From Stenotrophomonas sp. 364 (GTDB lineage Bacteria > Pseudomonadota > Gammaproteobacteria > Xanthomonadales > Xanthomonadaceae): a stretch of DNA of 64,000 nucleotides. This document shows, piece by piece, positions 7,903 to 16,801 of the stretch. Numbering within the stretch: the stretch's first letter is position 1; each line of letters opens with the position of its first letter. The stretch spans positions 908,001 through 972,000 of the forward strand of contig NZ_CP047135.1 of NCBI RefSeq assembly GCF_009832905.1, written 5' to 3'. The notes beneath the pieces were generated by a model, which saw nothing but the letters and a program-made list of their open reading frames with translations, did no database searches and was not told the DNA's origin. Position numbers and translations under genes: made by a program.

Positions 7903-9906
7903 ATGAATCTGTTGGGTAAACTGACATTTGCCGACATCCCGCACGATCCGATCATCATCACCACGTTGATCGGTGCTGGTATCGGTGGCCTGCTGGTGCT
8001 GGCCCTGATCACCAAGTTCAAGCTGTGGGGCTATCTCTGGAAAGAGTGGTTCACCTCGGTGGACCACAAGAAGATCGGCGTGATGTATCTCATCATCGCC
8101 TTCGTCATGCTGCTGCGCGGCTTCGCCGACGCGATCATGATGCGTGCCCAGCAGGCCATGGCGGCCGGCGGCAACGAGGGCTTCCTGCCCCCGCACCACT
8201 ACGACCAGATCTTCACCGCCCACGGCGTGATCATGATCTTCTTCGTGGCGATGCCGCTGATCACCGGCCTGATGAACGTCGTGGTGCCGCTGCAGATCGG
8301 CGCCCGCGACGTGGCCTTCCCGTTCGTCAACTCGCTCAGCTTCTGGCTGTTCGTGGCGGGCGCGGGCCTGGTGATGATCTCGCTGGGCGTCGGTGAGTTC
8401 GCGCAGACCGGTTGGCTGGCCTTCCCGCCGTTGTCGGGCAAGGAATACAGTCCAGGGGTAGGCGTCGACTACTACATCTGGGGCCTGCAGGTAGCAGGCC
8501 TGGGTACCACGCTGAGCGGCATCAACTTCTTCATCACCATCTTGAAGATGCGTACCCCGGGCATGAAGCTGATGCACATGCCGGTGTTCACCTGGACCGC
8601 GCTGGTCACCAACGTACTGATCATCGCCGCCTTCCCGGTGCTGACCGTCACCCTGGTGCTGCTGACCCTGGACCGTTACCTGGGCACGCACTTCTTCACC
8701 AATGACGGTGGCGGCAACGCCATGCTGTACATCAACCTGATCTGGATCTGGGGTCACCCGGAAGTCTATATCCTGGTGCTGCCGGCCTTCGGCGTGTTCT
8801 CCGAGGTGATCGCCACGTTCTCGCGCAAGGCGCTGTTCGGCTACAAGGGCATGGTCTACGCCACCGCCTGCATCGGCGTGCTGTCGTTCATCGTGTGGCT
8901 GCACCACTTCTTCACCATGGGCTCGGGTGCCAACGTCAATGCCTTCTTCGGCATAACGACGATGATCATCTCCATCCCCACCGGCGTGAAGATCTTCAAC
9001 TGGCTGTTCACCATGTTCCGCGGTCGCGTGCAGTTCACCACGCCCGTGCTGTGGACCATCGGCTTCATGGTCACCTTCACCATCGGCGGCATGACCGGCG
9101 TGATGCTGGCGATCCCGGCCATCGACTTCGTGCTGCACAACAGCCTGTTCCTGATCGCCCACTTCCACAACGTCATCATCGGCGGCGTGGTGTTCGGTAT
9201 GTTTGCCGGCATCACCTACTGGTGGCCGAAGATGTTCGGCTTCCGCCTCAACGAAACCTGGGGCAAGCGCGCGTTCTGGTGCTGGTTCATCGGCTTCTAT
9301 GTGGCCTTCATGCCGCTGTACATCCTGGGCTTCATGGGCATGACCCGCCGCATGCAGAGCTACCCGAACCCGGAATACCAGCCGCTGCTGGTGATTGCGA
9401 TGTTTGGTGCGTTCATCATCGGCGCCGGCATCCTGTGCCAGGTGATCCAGATCGCCGTGTCTATCCGCGATCGCAAGAAGACCGCCGACCTGACCGGCGA
9501 CCCGTGGGACGCCCGTACGCTGGAGTGGGAAACCTCTTCGCCGCCGTCGTTCTACAACTTCGGCTCGCTGCCGCGCGTCACCGAACTGGACGAGTTCTGG
9601 GAGCGCAAGCAGCGTGGTGAAGCGTGGGAGCGCCCGGCCAAATACACCGACATCCACATGCCGCGCAACACCGGCACGGGCGTGGTGATCGGCGCCTTCA
9701 GCCTGGTGCTGGGCTTTGCGATGATCTGGCACATCTGGTGGCTGGCCATCGTCGGCATCGTCGGCATGATCGGTACCTTCATCTGGCGCACCTTCGACAA
9801 GGACACGGATTACTACGTGCCCGCGGCCGAAGTGGAGCGCATCGAAAACGAGCACCGTCGCCACCTGGTGGCGCAGGGCCTGGTGAAAGCGGAGCTGAAG
9901 GCATGA
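7903..9906 (+). CDS. cyoB: Cytochrome bo3 ubiquinol oxidase subunit I
   Basis: 667 residues, about 15 membrane helices, the proton-pumping catalytic subunit that reduces oxygen to water. Haem and copper ligands are visible: His in [10 protein letters not shown], the HPEVY motif in [14 protein letters not shown] in WLHHFFTMG, and the pair in AHFHNV. Quinol-site residues match E. coli CyoB: Arg and Asp in LLRGFADA, and His and Gln in HHYDQIF. It starts two bases after cyoA and its TGA overlaps the ATG of cyoC (ATGA), consistent with a tightly coupled operon. Confidence 0.97.
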   Translation: MNLLGKLTFADIPHDPIIITTLIGAGIGGLLVLALITKFKLWGYLWKEWFTSVDHKKIGVMYLIIAFVMLLRGFADAIMMRAQQAMAAGGNEGFLPPHHYDQIFTAHGVIMIFFVAMPLITGLMNVVVPLQIGARDVAFPFVNSLSFWLFVAGAGLVMISLGVGEFAQTGWLAFPPLSGKEYSPGVGVDYYIWGLQVAGLGTTLSGINFFITILKMRTPGMKLMHMPVFTWTALVTNVLIIAAFPVLTVTLVLLTLDRYLGTHFFTNDGGGNAMLYINLIWIWGHPEVYILVLPAFGVFSEVIATFSRKALFGYKGMVYATACIGVLSFIVWLHHFFTMGSGANVNAFFGITTMIISIPTGVKIFNWLFTMFRGRVQFTTPVLWTIGFMVTFTIGGMTGVMLAIPAIDFVLHNSLFLIAHFHNVIIGGVVFGMFAGITYWWPKMFGFRLNETWGKRAFWCWFIGFYVAFMPLYILGFMGMTRRMQSYPNPEYQPLLVIAMFGAFIIGAGILCQVIQIAVSIRDRKKTADLTGDPWDARTLEWETSSPPSFYNFGSLPRVTELDEFWERKQRGEAWERPAKYTDIHMPRNTGTGVVIGAFSLVLGFAMIWHIWWLAIVGIVGMIGTFIWRTFDKDTDYYVPAAEVERIENEHRRHLVAQGLVKAELKA

Positions 9907-10544
9907 GCAGCACTACCTCCAACGCCATGAACCATGGGCACGCCGCGCACGCGGCGGCCCACGGCCATGATGACCACGAGCACCACGACACCGGCGGCAA
10001 CACCGTCTTCGGTTTCTGGGTGTACCTGATGAGCGACTGCCTCATCTTCGCCAGCCTGTTTGCCACCTACATCGTGTTGGCCGGCGGCACCAACGGTGGC
10101 CCGGGCCCGAAGGATCTGTTCGACCTGACCTTCGTTGCCTGGGAAACCACGCTGCTGCTGGTCTCTTCGCTGACCTTCGGCCTGGGCATGATCGCCCTGC
10201 ACAAGCACAAGGTCGGCCAGATGTACCTGTGGCTGGGCCTGACCTGGCTGTTGGGCTTCGGCTTCATGGTCATGGAAGTGTGGGAGTTCAACCACCTCAT
10301 CCATGAGGGCTTCGGTCCGGACCACAGTGCGTTCCTGTCGGCGTTCTTCGCGCTGGTGGGCACCCACGGCCTGCACGTCAGTGCCGGCCTGCTGTGGCTG
10401 CTGATCATGTTCATCCAGATCAAGCAGAACGGCCTGACGCCGACCAACAAGACCCGCATGGCGTGCCTGAGCCTGTTCTGGCACTTCCTGGACCTGATCT
10501 GGATCGGCGTGTTCTCCGTCGTCTACCTGAAGGGAGCGCTGTAA
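9903..10544 (+). CDS. cyoC: Cytochrome bo3 ubiquinol oxidase subunit III
   Basis: 213 residues with five membrane helices after a cytoplasmic N-terminus. [20 protein letters not shown] and the later [12 protein letters not shown] are subunit III signatures. The first 30 residues are strikingly His-rich ([18 protein letters not shown]) compared with enterobacterial CyoC. The ATG overlaps the cyoB stop as ATGA. The stop TAA overlaps the cyoD start as TAATG. It has a structural role next to subunit I. Confidence 0.95.
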   Translation: MSSTTSNAMNHGHAAHAAAHGHDDHEHHDTGGNTVFGFWVYLMSDCLIFASLFATYIVLAGGTNGGPGPKDLFDLTFVAWETTLLLVSSLTFGLGMIALHKHKVGQMYLWLGLTWLLGFGFMVMEVWEFNHLIHEGFGPDHSAFLSAFFALVGTHGLHVSAGLLWLLIMFIQIKQNGLTPTNKTRMACLSLFWHFLDLIWIGVFSVVYLKGAL

Positions 10545-10888
10545 TGGCCGCACATGACAATCACGCACACGACCATGGTGCCGGCGGCGAAAGCCACGGC
10601 AGCGTCAAGTCGTACCTGGTCGGCTTCGCGCTGGCCGCGATCCTGACGATCATCCCGTTCTGGCTGGTGATGCACGGCAACCTGCCGACCTTCACCACCG
10701 GCGTGATCATCGTGATCGCCGCGGTGCTGCAGATCCTGGTGCACCTGGTGTTCTTCCTGCACCTGAACCGTTCCTCGGAACAGCGCTGGAACGTCAGCGC
10801 GGCGGCCTTCACGGTGGTGGTGATCGGCATCATCGTCGCCGGCTCGCTGTGGGTCATGCACAACATGAACGTGCACATGATGCACTGA
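10544..10888 (+). CDS. cyoD: Cytochrome bo3 ubiquinol oxidase subunit IV
   Basis: 114 residues with three membrane helices (about 25-45, 50-72 and 85-105), the small subunit that supports assembly of subunit I. IPFWLVMHGNLP and LVHLVFFLHLNRSSEQRWN are typical. Like CyoA and CyoC it has a His-rich end (AAHDNHAHDHG). The start overlaps the cyoC stop (TAATG). A strong terminator follows 22 bp downstream, so the haem O synthase gene cyoE is not part of this operon here. Confidence 0.95.
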   Translation: MAAHDNHAHDHGAGGESHGSVKSYLVGFALAAILTIIPFWLVMHGNLPTFTTGVIIVIAAVLQILVHLVFFLHLNRSSEQRWNVSAAAFTVVVIGIIVAGSLWVMHNMNVHMMH

Positions 10889-10910
10889 CGTCTCGAGACG
10901 TTGCTGCATG

Positions 10911-10940
10911 CAGAAAGGCCGCCTTCGGGCGGCCTTTCTG
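10911..10940 (+). terminator. Rho-independent terminator of the cyo operon
   Basis: The arms CAGAAAGGCCGCC and GGCGGCCTTTCTG form a perfect 13-bp stem closed by a TTCG tetraloop, with three T bases inside the descending arm. It begins 22 bp after the cyoD stop. Confidence 0.85.
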
Positions 10941-11174
10941 CGTCTGGTCGCGTCCCAGGCAGGGGCGGTTTCCAAACGACTGCCGATATCCCTTCCACGC
11001 CTAGCGAGCGCATGACAATCATCGAGGCCGCGCGGGGCAAGTGCAGGGCCTGCGTCGTTCATTGGCACGGAAAGGCCCGCGTCGTTCAATAGCCATGTCG
11101 CCACCGCGCGTTGCACCGCTATCGGCAGTCGACCAAGGTTCGACCCTACCGGCGGACGCGACGCGTGCGGCGTC

Positions 11175-13238
11175 CTATGCCGCCTGTGCCAAACGCAGGA
11201 ACGCGTCGGCCGCCACCGGCCGGCCCAGGTGGTACCCCTGCAGCAGGTCGCAACCGAGGTCGCTCAGGTACTGGCGCTGTCCGTCCGTCTCCACGCCTTC
11301 GGCGACGATCTGCAGCTGCAGCGAACGCCCCAGCGCGATGATCGAGGACACGATCGCGGCGTCTTCGGCGTTGTCTTCCAGATCACGCACGAACGCGCGG
11401 TCGATCTTCAGCTCGGTGGCCGGCATGCGCTTGAGGTAGAGCAGGCTGGAATAGCCCGTGCCGAAATCGTCGATGGAGATGTTCACGCCCATGGCGGTCA
11501 GGCCGTGCAGGATCTGCAGGCTGGCTTCCACGTCCTTCATCGCGGTGGTTTCGGTGACTTCCAGGGTCAGGTGGCGCGGGTCCAACGCATGCTTTTCCAG
11601 CGTGCGCCGCACCGTCTCCAGTAGGGTGCTCGAGCCGAACTGCAGCGGCGACAGATTCACCGCCATGGACCACTCCGGGTGGCCCGCATCGTGCCACTGC
11701 CGCAGCTGCGCGCAGGCCCGGTCCAGTACCCAGTCGCCCAGCGGCAGGATCAACCCACTGCGTTCGGCCACGGGGATGAAGGTGTCCGGGCTGAGCAGAC
11801 CCAGCTCCGGGTGCTGCCAGCGCACCAGGGCTTCGGCACCGATCAACGCCTGGCCATTGGCCGGGAATTTGGGCTGGTAGTGCAGCACCAGTTCGTCGCG
11901 CTGGATGGCGCGGCGCAGTTCCTGCAGCAGCTTGAGCTGGCGGTTGGCGCTGACGTGCATCGATTCGGTGAAGAACGTATAGCCATTCCGGCCCGAATCC
12001 TTGGTGTGGTACATCGCCGCGTCGGCGTGCGCCATCAGCGCCCGCTCTTCAGTGGCGTCGGCCGGGTACAGCGCGATGCCCAGGCTGGCGGTGACCTGCA
12101 GTTCCAGCGCGTCGATCAGGAACGGTTCGGCCACGCAGGCAATGATGCGTTCGGCAACCACGGCGGCATCTTCGGGATCGTCGACCTGGAACACAATCAC
12201 GAACTCGTCCCCGCCAAGGCGAGCAAACGTGTCCTGGCTGCGCAGCAATGCGCTCACGCGCTCGCTCATCTGGATCAACAGCTTGTCGCCGAGCTGGTGG
12301 CCGTAGGCATCGTTGATGGCCTTGAAGCCGTCCAGGTCGCAGAACATCACCGCAAAGCTGAACTGCCGCCGCTGCGCCTTTTCGATGGCCTGTTCGATGC
12401 GATCCTGCAGCAGCATGCGGTTGGGCAGCTGGGTCAGCGGGTCGTGCAGGGCCGCCTGCAGCAGCTTCTCGTTCGCGTGGGCCAGTGAATCGGCCAACAG
12501 GCCGGTACGGGTCCGCATCTGGCGGTCGAACACCGAGGCCAGCAGTGCAATGCCGAGCGTGGCCAGCGTGGTCACGATGACCAGCACCGCCAGCCACTTG
12601 CTGTCCAGCCCGGCGTCCATCACCGCGCCGCAGATGCTGCCGGCGGGGAAGTGCGCTGCGGCCATGCCGGTGTAGTGCATGCCCACGATGGCCAGGCCCA
12701 TCACCACCGACGCCATGCCACGCAGCAGCAGGGCGCGCTGCTGTTCCAGCCGCAGCCGGAAGGCGATCCAGAGGGCTGCACCGGCGGCACCCACGGCAAT
12801 CAGCAGCGACAGCGTGAACCAGAACGGGTCGTACTCTATGCCCGGCTGCATCTGCAGCGCGGCCATCCCGAGGTAATGCATCGCAGCGATGCCCAGGCCC
12901 ATCAGTACCGCACCGGCGCACAGCCGCGTCCACGGCAGGACCGGGCGCGAGACCAGCCACAGCGCGTAGGCCGAGGCGCCCACCGATACCGCCAGCGAGA
13001 ACAGGGTGATGCCCAGGTCGTAGCCCACCGGGATCGGCAGGTGGAAGGCCAGCATGCCGATGAAGTGCATCGACCAGATGCCGAGCCCCATGGCGGCAGC
13101 GCCACCGGCCAGCCACCAGCGCGCCACGCGCCCCTGGGTGCTGGCCAGCCGGCCGGCCATGTCCAGCGCGGTGTACGAGGCGAGGATGGCAACCAGCAGC
13201 GAGAACACGACAAGACTCTGGCTGTAGGTGCCGGTCAT
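11175..13238 (-). CDS. MHYT-GGDEF-EAL c-di-GMP protein
   Basis: 687 residues from the ATG at 13238, where the first membrane helix starts; the frame stays open upstream but reads antisense to radA. Residues 1-250 hold the seven-helix MHYT sensor, with MHFIGM, MHYLGM and MHYTGM, proposed to bind metal and sense a diatomic gas. A GGDEF domain (about 260-420) has intact ARLGGDEF with RSQD five residues before it as a possible inhibition site. The EAL domain (about 430-687) has EALVRW, NLSPLQF, EVTETT, DDFGTGYSS and VAEGVET, so both activities look possible. Which one dominates cannot be told from sequence. radA starts about 150 bp away, divergently. Confidence 0.92.
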   Translation of the reverse strand: MTGTYSQSLVVFSLLVAILASYTALDMAGRLASTQGRVARWWLAGGAAAMGLGIWSMHFIGMLAFHLPIPVGYDLGITLFSLAVSVGASAYALWLVSRPVLPWTRLCAGAVLMGLGIAAMHYLGMAALQMQPGIEYDPFWFTLSLLIAVGAAGAALWIAFRLRLEQQRALLLRGMASVVMGLAIVGMHYTGMAAAHFPAGSICGAVMDAGLDSKWLAVLVIVTTLATLGIALLASVFDRQMRTRTGLLADSLAHANEKLLQAALHDPLTQLPNRMLLQDRIEQAIEKAQRRQFSFAVMFCDLDGFKAINDAYGHQLGDKLLIQMSERVSALLRSQDTFARLGGDEFVIVFQVDDPEDAAVVAERIIACVAEPFLIDALELQVTASLGIALYPADATEERALMAHADAAMYHTKDSGRNGYTFFTESMHVSANRQLKLLQELRRAIQRDELVLHYQPKFPANGQALIGAEALVRWQHPELGLLSPDTFIPVAERSGLILPLGDWVLDRACAQLRQWHDAGHPEWSMAVNLSPLQFGSSTLLETVRRTLEKHALDPRHLTLEVTETTAMKDVEASLQILHGLTAMGVNISIDDFGTGYSSLLYLKRMPATELKIDRAFVRDLEDNAEDAAIVSSIIALGRSLQLQIVAEGVETDGQRQYLSDLGCDLLQGYHLGRPVAADAFLRLAQAA

Positions 13239-13389
13239 GGAAAAGCCTGGAGAGGAATGGAAGGGGCAATCGCCCGCTGTGGTATCGGCATCGCCGGCAG
13301 GATCTTGAGCGATGGGGATGAGGCGGCGTCTCGGTTGCTGCGACGCGGCTCGGCTATCCTGCCCGACAACCGATGAAGTGGAAGTGGAC

Positions 13390-14772
13390 ATGGCCAAGCG
13401 ACTCACCGCGTACGTCTGCAGTGAATGTGGCGCCGAATACAGCAAGTGGCAGGGCCAGTGCACCGAATGTGGCGTCTGGAACGTGCTGACCGAGATCACC
13501 CTGGAAAGCGCGACCCCCGCCAGCAAGTCCTCGCCGGCGTCGCGCCGCTCGGGGTGGGCGGGCAAGGTCGATGCACCCAGGATCATGGCGCTCAAGGACG
13601 TGCAGCAGACCGAACACCTGCGGGTGAGCACCTGCATCGGCGAGTTCGATCGCGTGCTCGGTGGTGGCCTGGTCGAGGGCGCGGTGATCCTGGTCGGCGG
13701 CGATCCCGGCATCGGGAAGTCGACGCTGCTGCTGCAGGCGGTGGCGAAGATGGCCGCCACCCTGCCGGTGCTGTACATCACCGGTGAGGAGTCGCTGTCG
13801 CAGGTCGCCGGCCGCGCGGTGCGGCTGGACCTGCCGCTGGACAACGTCAACGCCCTGGCCGAAACCCAGGTGGAAGCGATCCTGCAGCACGCCAGCGTGG
13901 CCCGGCCCAAGCTGATCGTGGCCGACTCCATCCAGACCCTGTGGACCGAATCGCTGACCGCCGCGCCCGGCTCGGTCAGCCAGGTCCGCGAGAGTGCCGC
14001 GCGGTTGGTGCGCTTCGCCAAGGAAACCGGCACCGCCGTGTTCCTGGTCGGCCACGTCACCAAGGAAGGCGGTATCGCCGGGCCGCGGGTGCTCGAGCAC
14101 ATGGTCGATGCGGTGCTGTACTTCGAAGGCGAGAGCGGCAGCCGCTTCCGCCTGCTGCGTGCGTTCAAGAACCGCTTCGGCGCGGTCAACGAACTGGGCG
14201 TGTTCGCGATGGGCGAGAAGGGCCTGAAGGAAGTCTCCAACCCGTCGGCGATCTTCCTTTCCGGCGGCAGCACGCAGCAGCCCGGCAGCTGCGTGATGGT
14301 CACCCGCGAGGGTACCCGGCCACTGCTGGTGGAAGTGCAGGCGCTGGTGGACACCTCGCCGCTGTCCAACCCGCGCCGCGTCGCGGTGGGGCTGGAGCAG
14401 AACCGGCTGGCGATGCTGCTGGCAGTGCTGCACCGCCACGGTGGCGTGCTCACCGGCGACCAGGACGTGTTCGTGAACGTTGTGGGCGGCATCCGGGTGC
14501 AGGAAACCGCGGTGGATCTGCCGGTGCTGCTGGCGGTGCTGTCCTCGCTGCAGGACCGGCCGCTGGCCGAGAAGACCATTGCCTTCGGCGAAGTCGGTCT
14601 TTCCGGCGAGATCCGCCCGGTGCCCAACGGCGAAGATCGTCTGCGCGAAGCGGCCACCCATGGGTTCAAGCGCGCGATCGTGCCCAAGGCCAACGCGCCC
14701 AAGACCGGCAGCGTGAAGGGCATGGAGGTGATCGCGGTGGAGCGGCTGTCCGAGGCGATTGAAGCGGCCTGA
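13390..14772 (+). CDS. radA: DNA repair protein RadA
   Basis: 460 residues, normal length. An N-terminal four-Cys zinc finger (CSECGAEY, CTECGVW) is followed by a RecA-like ATPase with Walker A GGDPGIGKST, then the RadA-specific motif KNRFG, and a C-terminal Lon-protease-like domain (FLSG to the end). It drives branch migration during recombinational repair. The ATG at 13390 is chosen because the zinc finger begins eight residues later. Convergent or divergent neighbours are unrelated, and it appears monocistronic. Confidence 0.95.
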   Translation: MAKRLTAYVCSECGAEYSKWQGQCTECGVWNVLTEITLESATPASKSSPASRRSGWAGKVDAPRIMALKDVQQTEHLRVSTCIGEFDRVLGGGLVEGAVILVGGDPGIGKSTLLLQAVAKMAATLPVLYITGEESLSQVAGRAVRLDLPLDNVNALAETQVEAILQHASVARPKLIVADSIQTLWTESLTAAPGSVSQVRESAARLVRFAKETGTAVFLVGHVTKEGGIAGPRVLEHMVDAVLYFEGESGSRFRLLRAFKNRFGAVNELGVFAMGEKGLKEVSNPSAIFLSGGSTQQPGSCVMVTREGTRPLLVEVQALVDTSPLSNPRRVAVGLEQNRLAMLLAVLHRHGGVLTGDQDVFVNVVGGIRVQETAVDLPVLLAVLSSLQDRPLAEKTIAFGEVGLSGEIRPVPNGEDRLREAATHGFKRAIVPKANAPKTGSVKGMEVIAVERLSEAIEAA

Positions 14773-14899
14773 ACGCGGTGTTTCCGAGGCACCCGCCGCG
14801 CAGGCAATGCGCGGCCGGGCTGTGCTAGTTTTCCTCCCCTGAAATCCTCGTTCCAGCGCGTATCCCGGCCGGGGTGCGCCCGCCAGAGAAAACGATTCC

Positions 14900-16756
14900 A
14901 TGCAAGAGACTCCCCTGGATGTACAGGGCGCCAGCGAGATCCGTCGCGCGGGTGTCGACCTCAACGGATTGATGACTGTCCTTGGCAAGCATCTGTATTC
15001 CACCCCGGTGGTGGCACTGCGCGAACTGGTGCAGAACGCGCACGATTCGCTGGTGCGACGGCGCCTGGAACAGGCCGACTGGCAGGAGCCGGGCCGGATC
15101 GAGGTGCACGGCGATGCGGTCAACGGCATCGTGCGCATCATCGATACCGGCGCCGGGCTGACCCAGCAGGAAATCCACGATTACCTGGCCACGGTCGGCG
15201 TGGGCTATACCCGTGGCCTGCGCCAGGCCGGCGAGGACGACGAAGGCCTGATCGGCATGTTCGGGCTGGGCTTCCTGTCCGCGTTCGTGCTGGCGCGCCG
15301 GGTGACCGTGCGCACCACCTCCTACCAGCAGCCGATGCTGGGCCACTGCTATGTCTCCAGCAACGCCGAGCAGTACACGGTGTCCCCGATGCCGGCGCGC
15401 GCGGTCGGCACCGAAGTGGTGCTGGAACTGCATGGCAGTTACGTGCACCTGGCGCAGGAGCAGAACCTGCGCGATATCCTCGGCCGCTATTGCGCGCTGC
15501 TGGGCGAGCCGATCCACATCGGCCAGGATGCGCGCGCGATCAACCCCGAGCCGCCGCCATGGCGTCCGCAGGCCGGCGTGGTCATGCACCCACTGCAGGC
15601 GCAGCGCCGTGGCCTGGAGTTCGCCGCGCACTTCGAGCGCAGCTTCGAGCCGATCGCCTGCATGCCGCTGCGCGCCGATGGCGGCAGCGATGCGGTGGGC
15701 CTGCTCTGGGTACAGGACGGCGCCACCTACGGCACCAGCGACAACCGCAATCTCTCGGTGTTCGTGCGCGGCATGCTGCTCGACGACGACGCACGCGACC
15801 TGCTGCCGCCCTGGGCCGGTTTCATCGGTGGTGTCATCGAATCCAGCCGGTTGACGCCTACCGCCAGCCGCGAGGACCTGCAGCGCGATGAAACCTACAG
15901 CGCAGTCCAGCACGCATTGGGCGAGGCGCTCATCGATGGGCTGGTGGAGATCGCACGGCAGCAGCCGGAGGCCTGGCGACGCATCCTGGCGCGGCACAAC
16001 GAAGCCCTGCTGGGTGCCTCGCTGTGCGATGAGCGCCTGTTCCAATTGCTGCTCGAACACGTGCGCGTGCCAAGCTCGCAGGGCGACATCAAGGCAAGCG
16101 AACTGCCGTCGCGCGGTGCGGTCCACGTGATCCTGGACAACGGCGGCGGTTTCGAGGAAATGCTGTTCCGCGCGATGGGCGTGCCGGTGGCGCATGGCAA
16201 CCGTTACGCGGTGGTGCCGTTCCTGCGCCGCTGGACCCAGGCCAAGGGCATGCGCCTGGTGGAGCTGGGCACCGAACAAGGCAACCGCGCGCTGTTCCGC
16301 ACCGATACGCTGCCCGAGGCGGACATGGAGTGGCTGCAAACCCACCTGGGCGACGGTGAGCACTTGTTGCCGGCGCATTTCAGCCCGGCCGAGCTGCCGG
16401 TGGTGGTGGTGCCCGACCGCGAAGCCGAGCTGAAACGCCGCCTGGAAGACGACGAAAACGACAAGCGTGTATCAATGGCCGCGCTGCGGCTGGCGCGCCA
16501 GTTCACCGCCCGGATCGTCGCGCGCGCACCCTCGCGCCTGTATCTCAACCTGGACAACCCCGCCGTGCAGGCGTTGTTGGCGGCGATGCGCGCCGGCAAC
16601 CCGCAGGCCGCGTCCGCCGCGCGCCTGCTGCGCTCGCTCAAGGTGATCGTCAGCGCGCAGGGGCGCGCCCAGGACGGCGGCGCGGCCAGCAACGACCTCA
16701 ACCGCGCGTTCGGCGACATCGCCGATGCCCTGCAGCAGATGCTGCAGGCGCGCTGA
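14900..16756 (+). CDS. Hsp90-family ATPase (HtpG-like, non-canonical)
   Basis: 618 residues, close to HtpG in length but divergent. The GHKL ATP site is intact: ELVQNAHDSL (N box with the catalytic Glu), DTGAGL (DxGxG), GMFGLGFLSAF (lid) and GTEVVLEL. The middle region contains SRLTPTASRED, like the Hsp90 middle domain, and LYLNLDNPAVQ lies near the C-terminus. It is probably a cytoplasmic chaperone. A 768-residue TPR-like protein begins 45 bp downstream on the same strand, as if cotranscribed. In eukaryotes Hsp90 works with TPR cochaperones, so a functional pair is an attractive inference. This is not the housekeeping htpG. Confidence 0.85.
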   Translation: MQETPLDVQGASEIRRAGVDLNGLMTVLGKHLYSTPVVALRELVQNAHDSLVRRRLEQADWQEPGRIEVHGDAVNGIVRIIDTGAGLTQQEIHDYLATVGVGYTRGLRQAGEDDEGLIGMFGLGFLSAFVLARRVTVRTTSYQQPMLGHCYVSSNAEQYTVSPMPARAVGTEVVLELHGSYVHLAQEQNLRDILGRYCALLGEPIHIGQDARAINPEPPPWRPQAGVVMHPLQAQRRGLEFAAHFERSFEPIACMPLRADGGSDAVGLLWVQDGATYGTSDNRNLSVFVRGMLLDDDARDLLPPWAGFIGGVIESSRLTPTASREDLQRDETYSAVQHALGEALIDGLVEIARQQPEAWRRILARHNEALLGASLCDERLFQLLLEHVRVPSSQGDIKASELPSRGAVHVILDNGGGFEEMLFRAMGVPVAHGNRYAVVPFLRRWTQAKGMRLVELGTEQGNRALFRTDTLPEADMEWLQTHLGDGEHLLPAHFSPAELPVVVVPDREAELKRRLEDDENDKRVSMAALRLARQFTARIVARAPSRLYLNLDNPAVQALLAAMRAGNPQAASAARLLRSLKVIVSAQGRAQDGGAASNDLNRAFGDIADALQQMLQAR

Positions 16757-16801
16757 TATTCCCTTTCTTCATCATTACGCACGGCAGGACGACACGATCG
16801 C

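Noticed and set aside
13239..14807. Upstream extension of the MHYT-GGDEF-EAL frame by 523 codons
   Set aside because: The extension is antisense to radA and the protein begins naturally at its first membrane helix.
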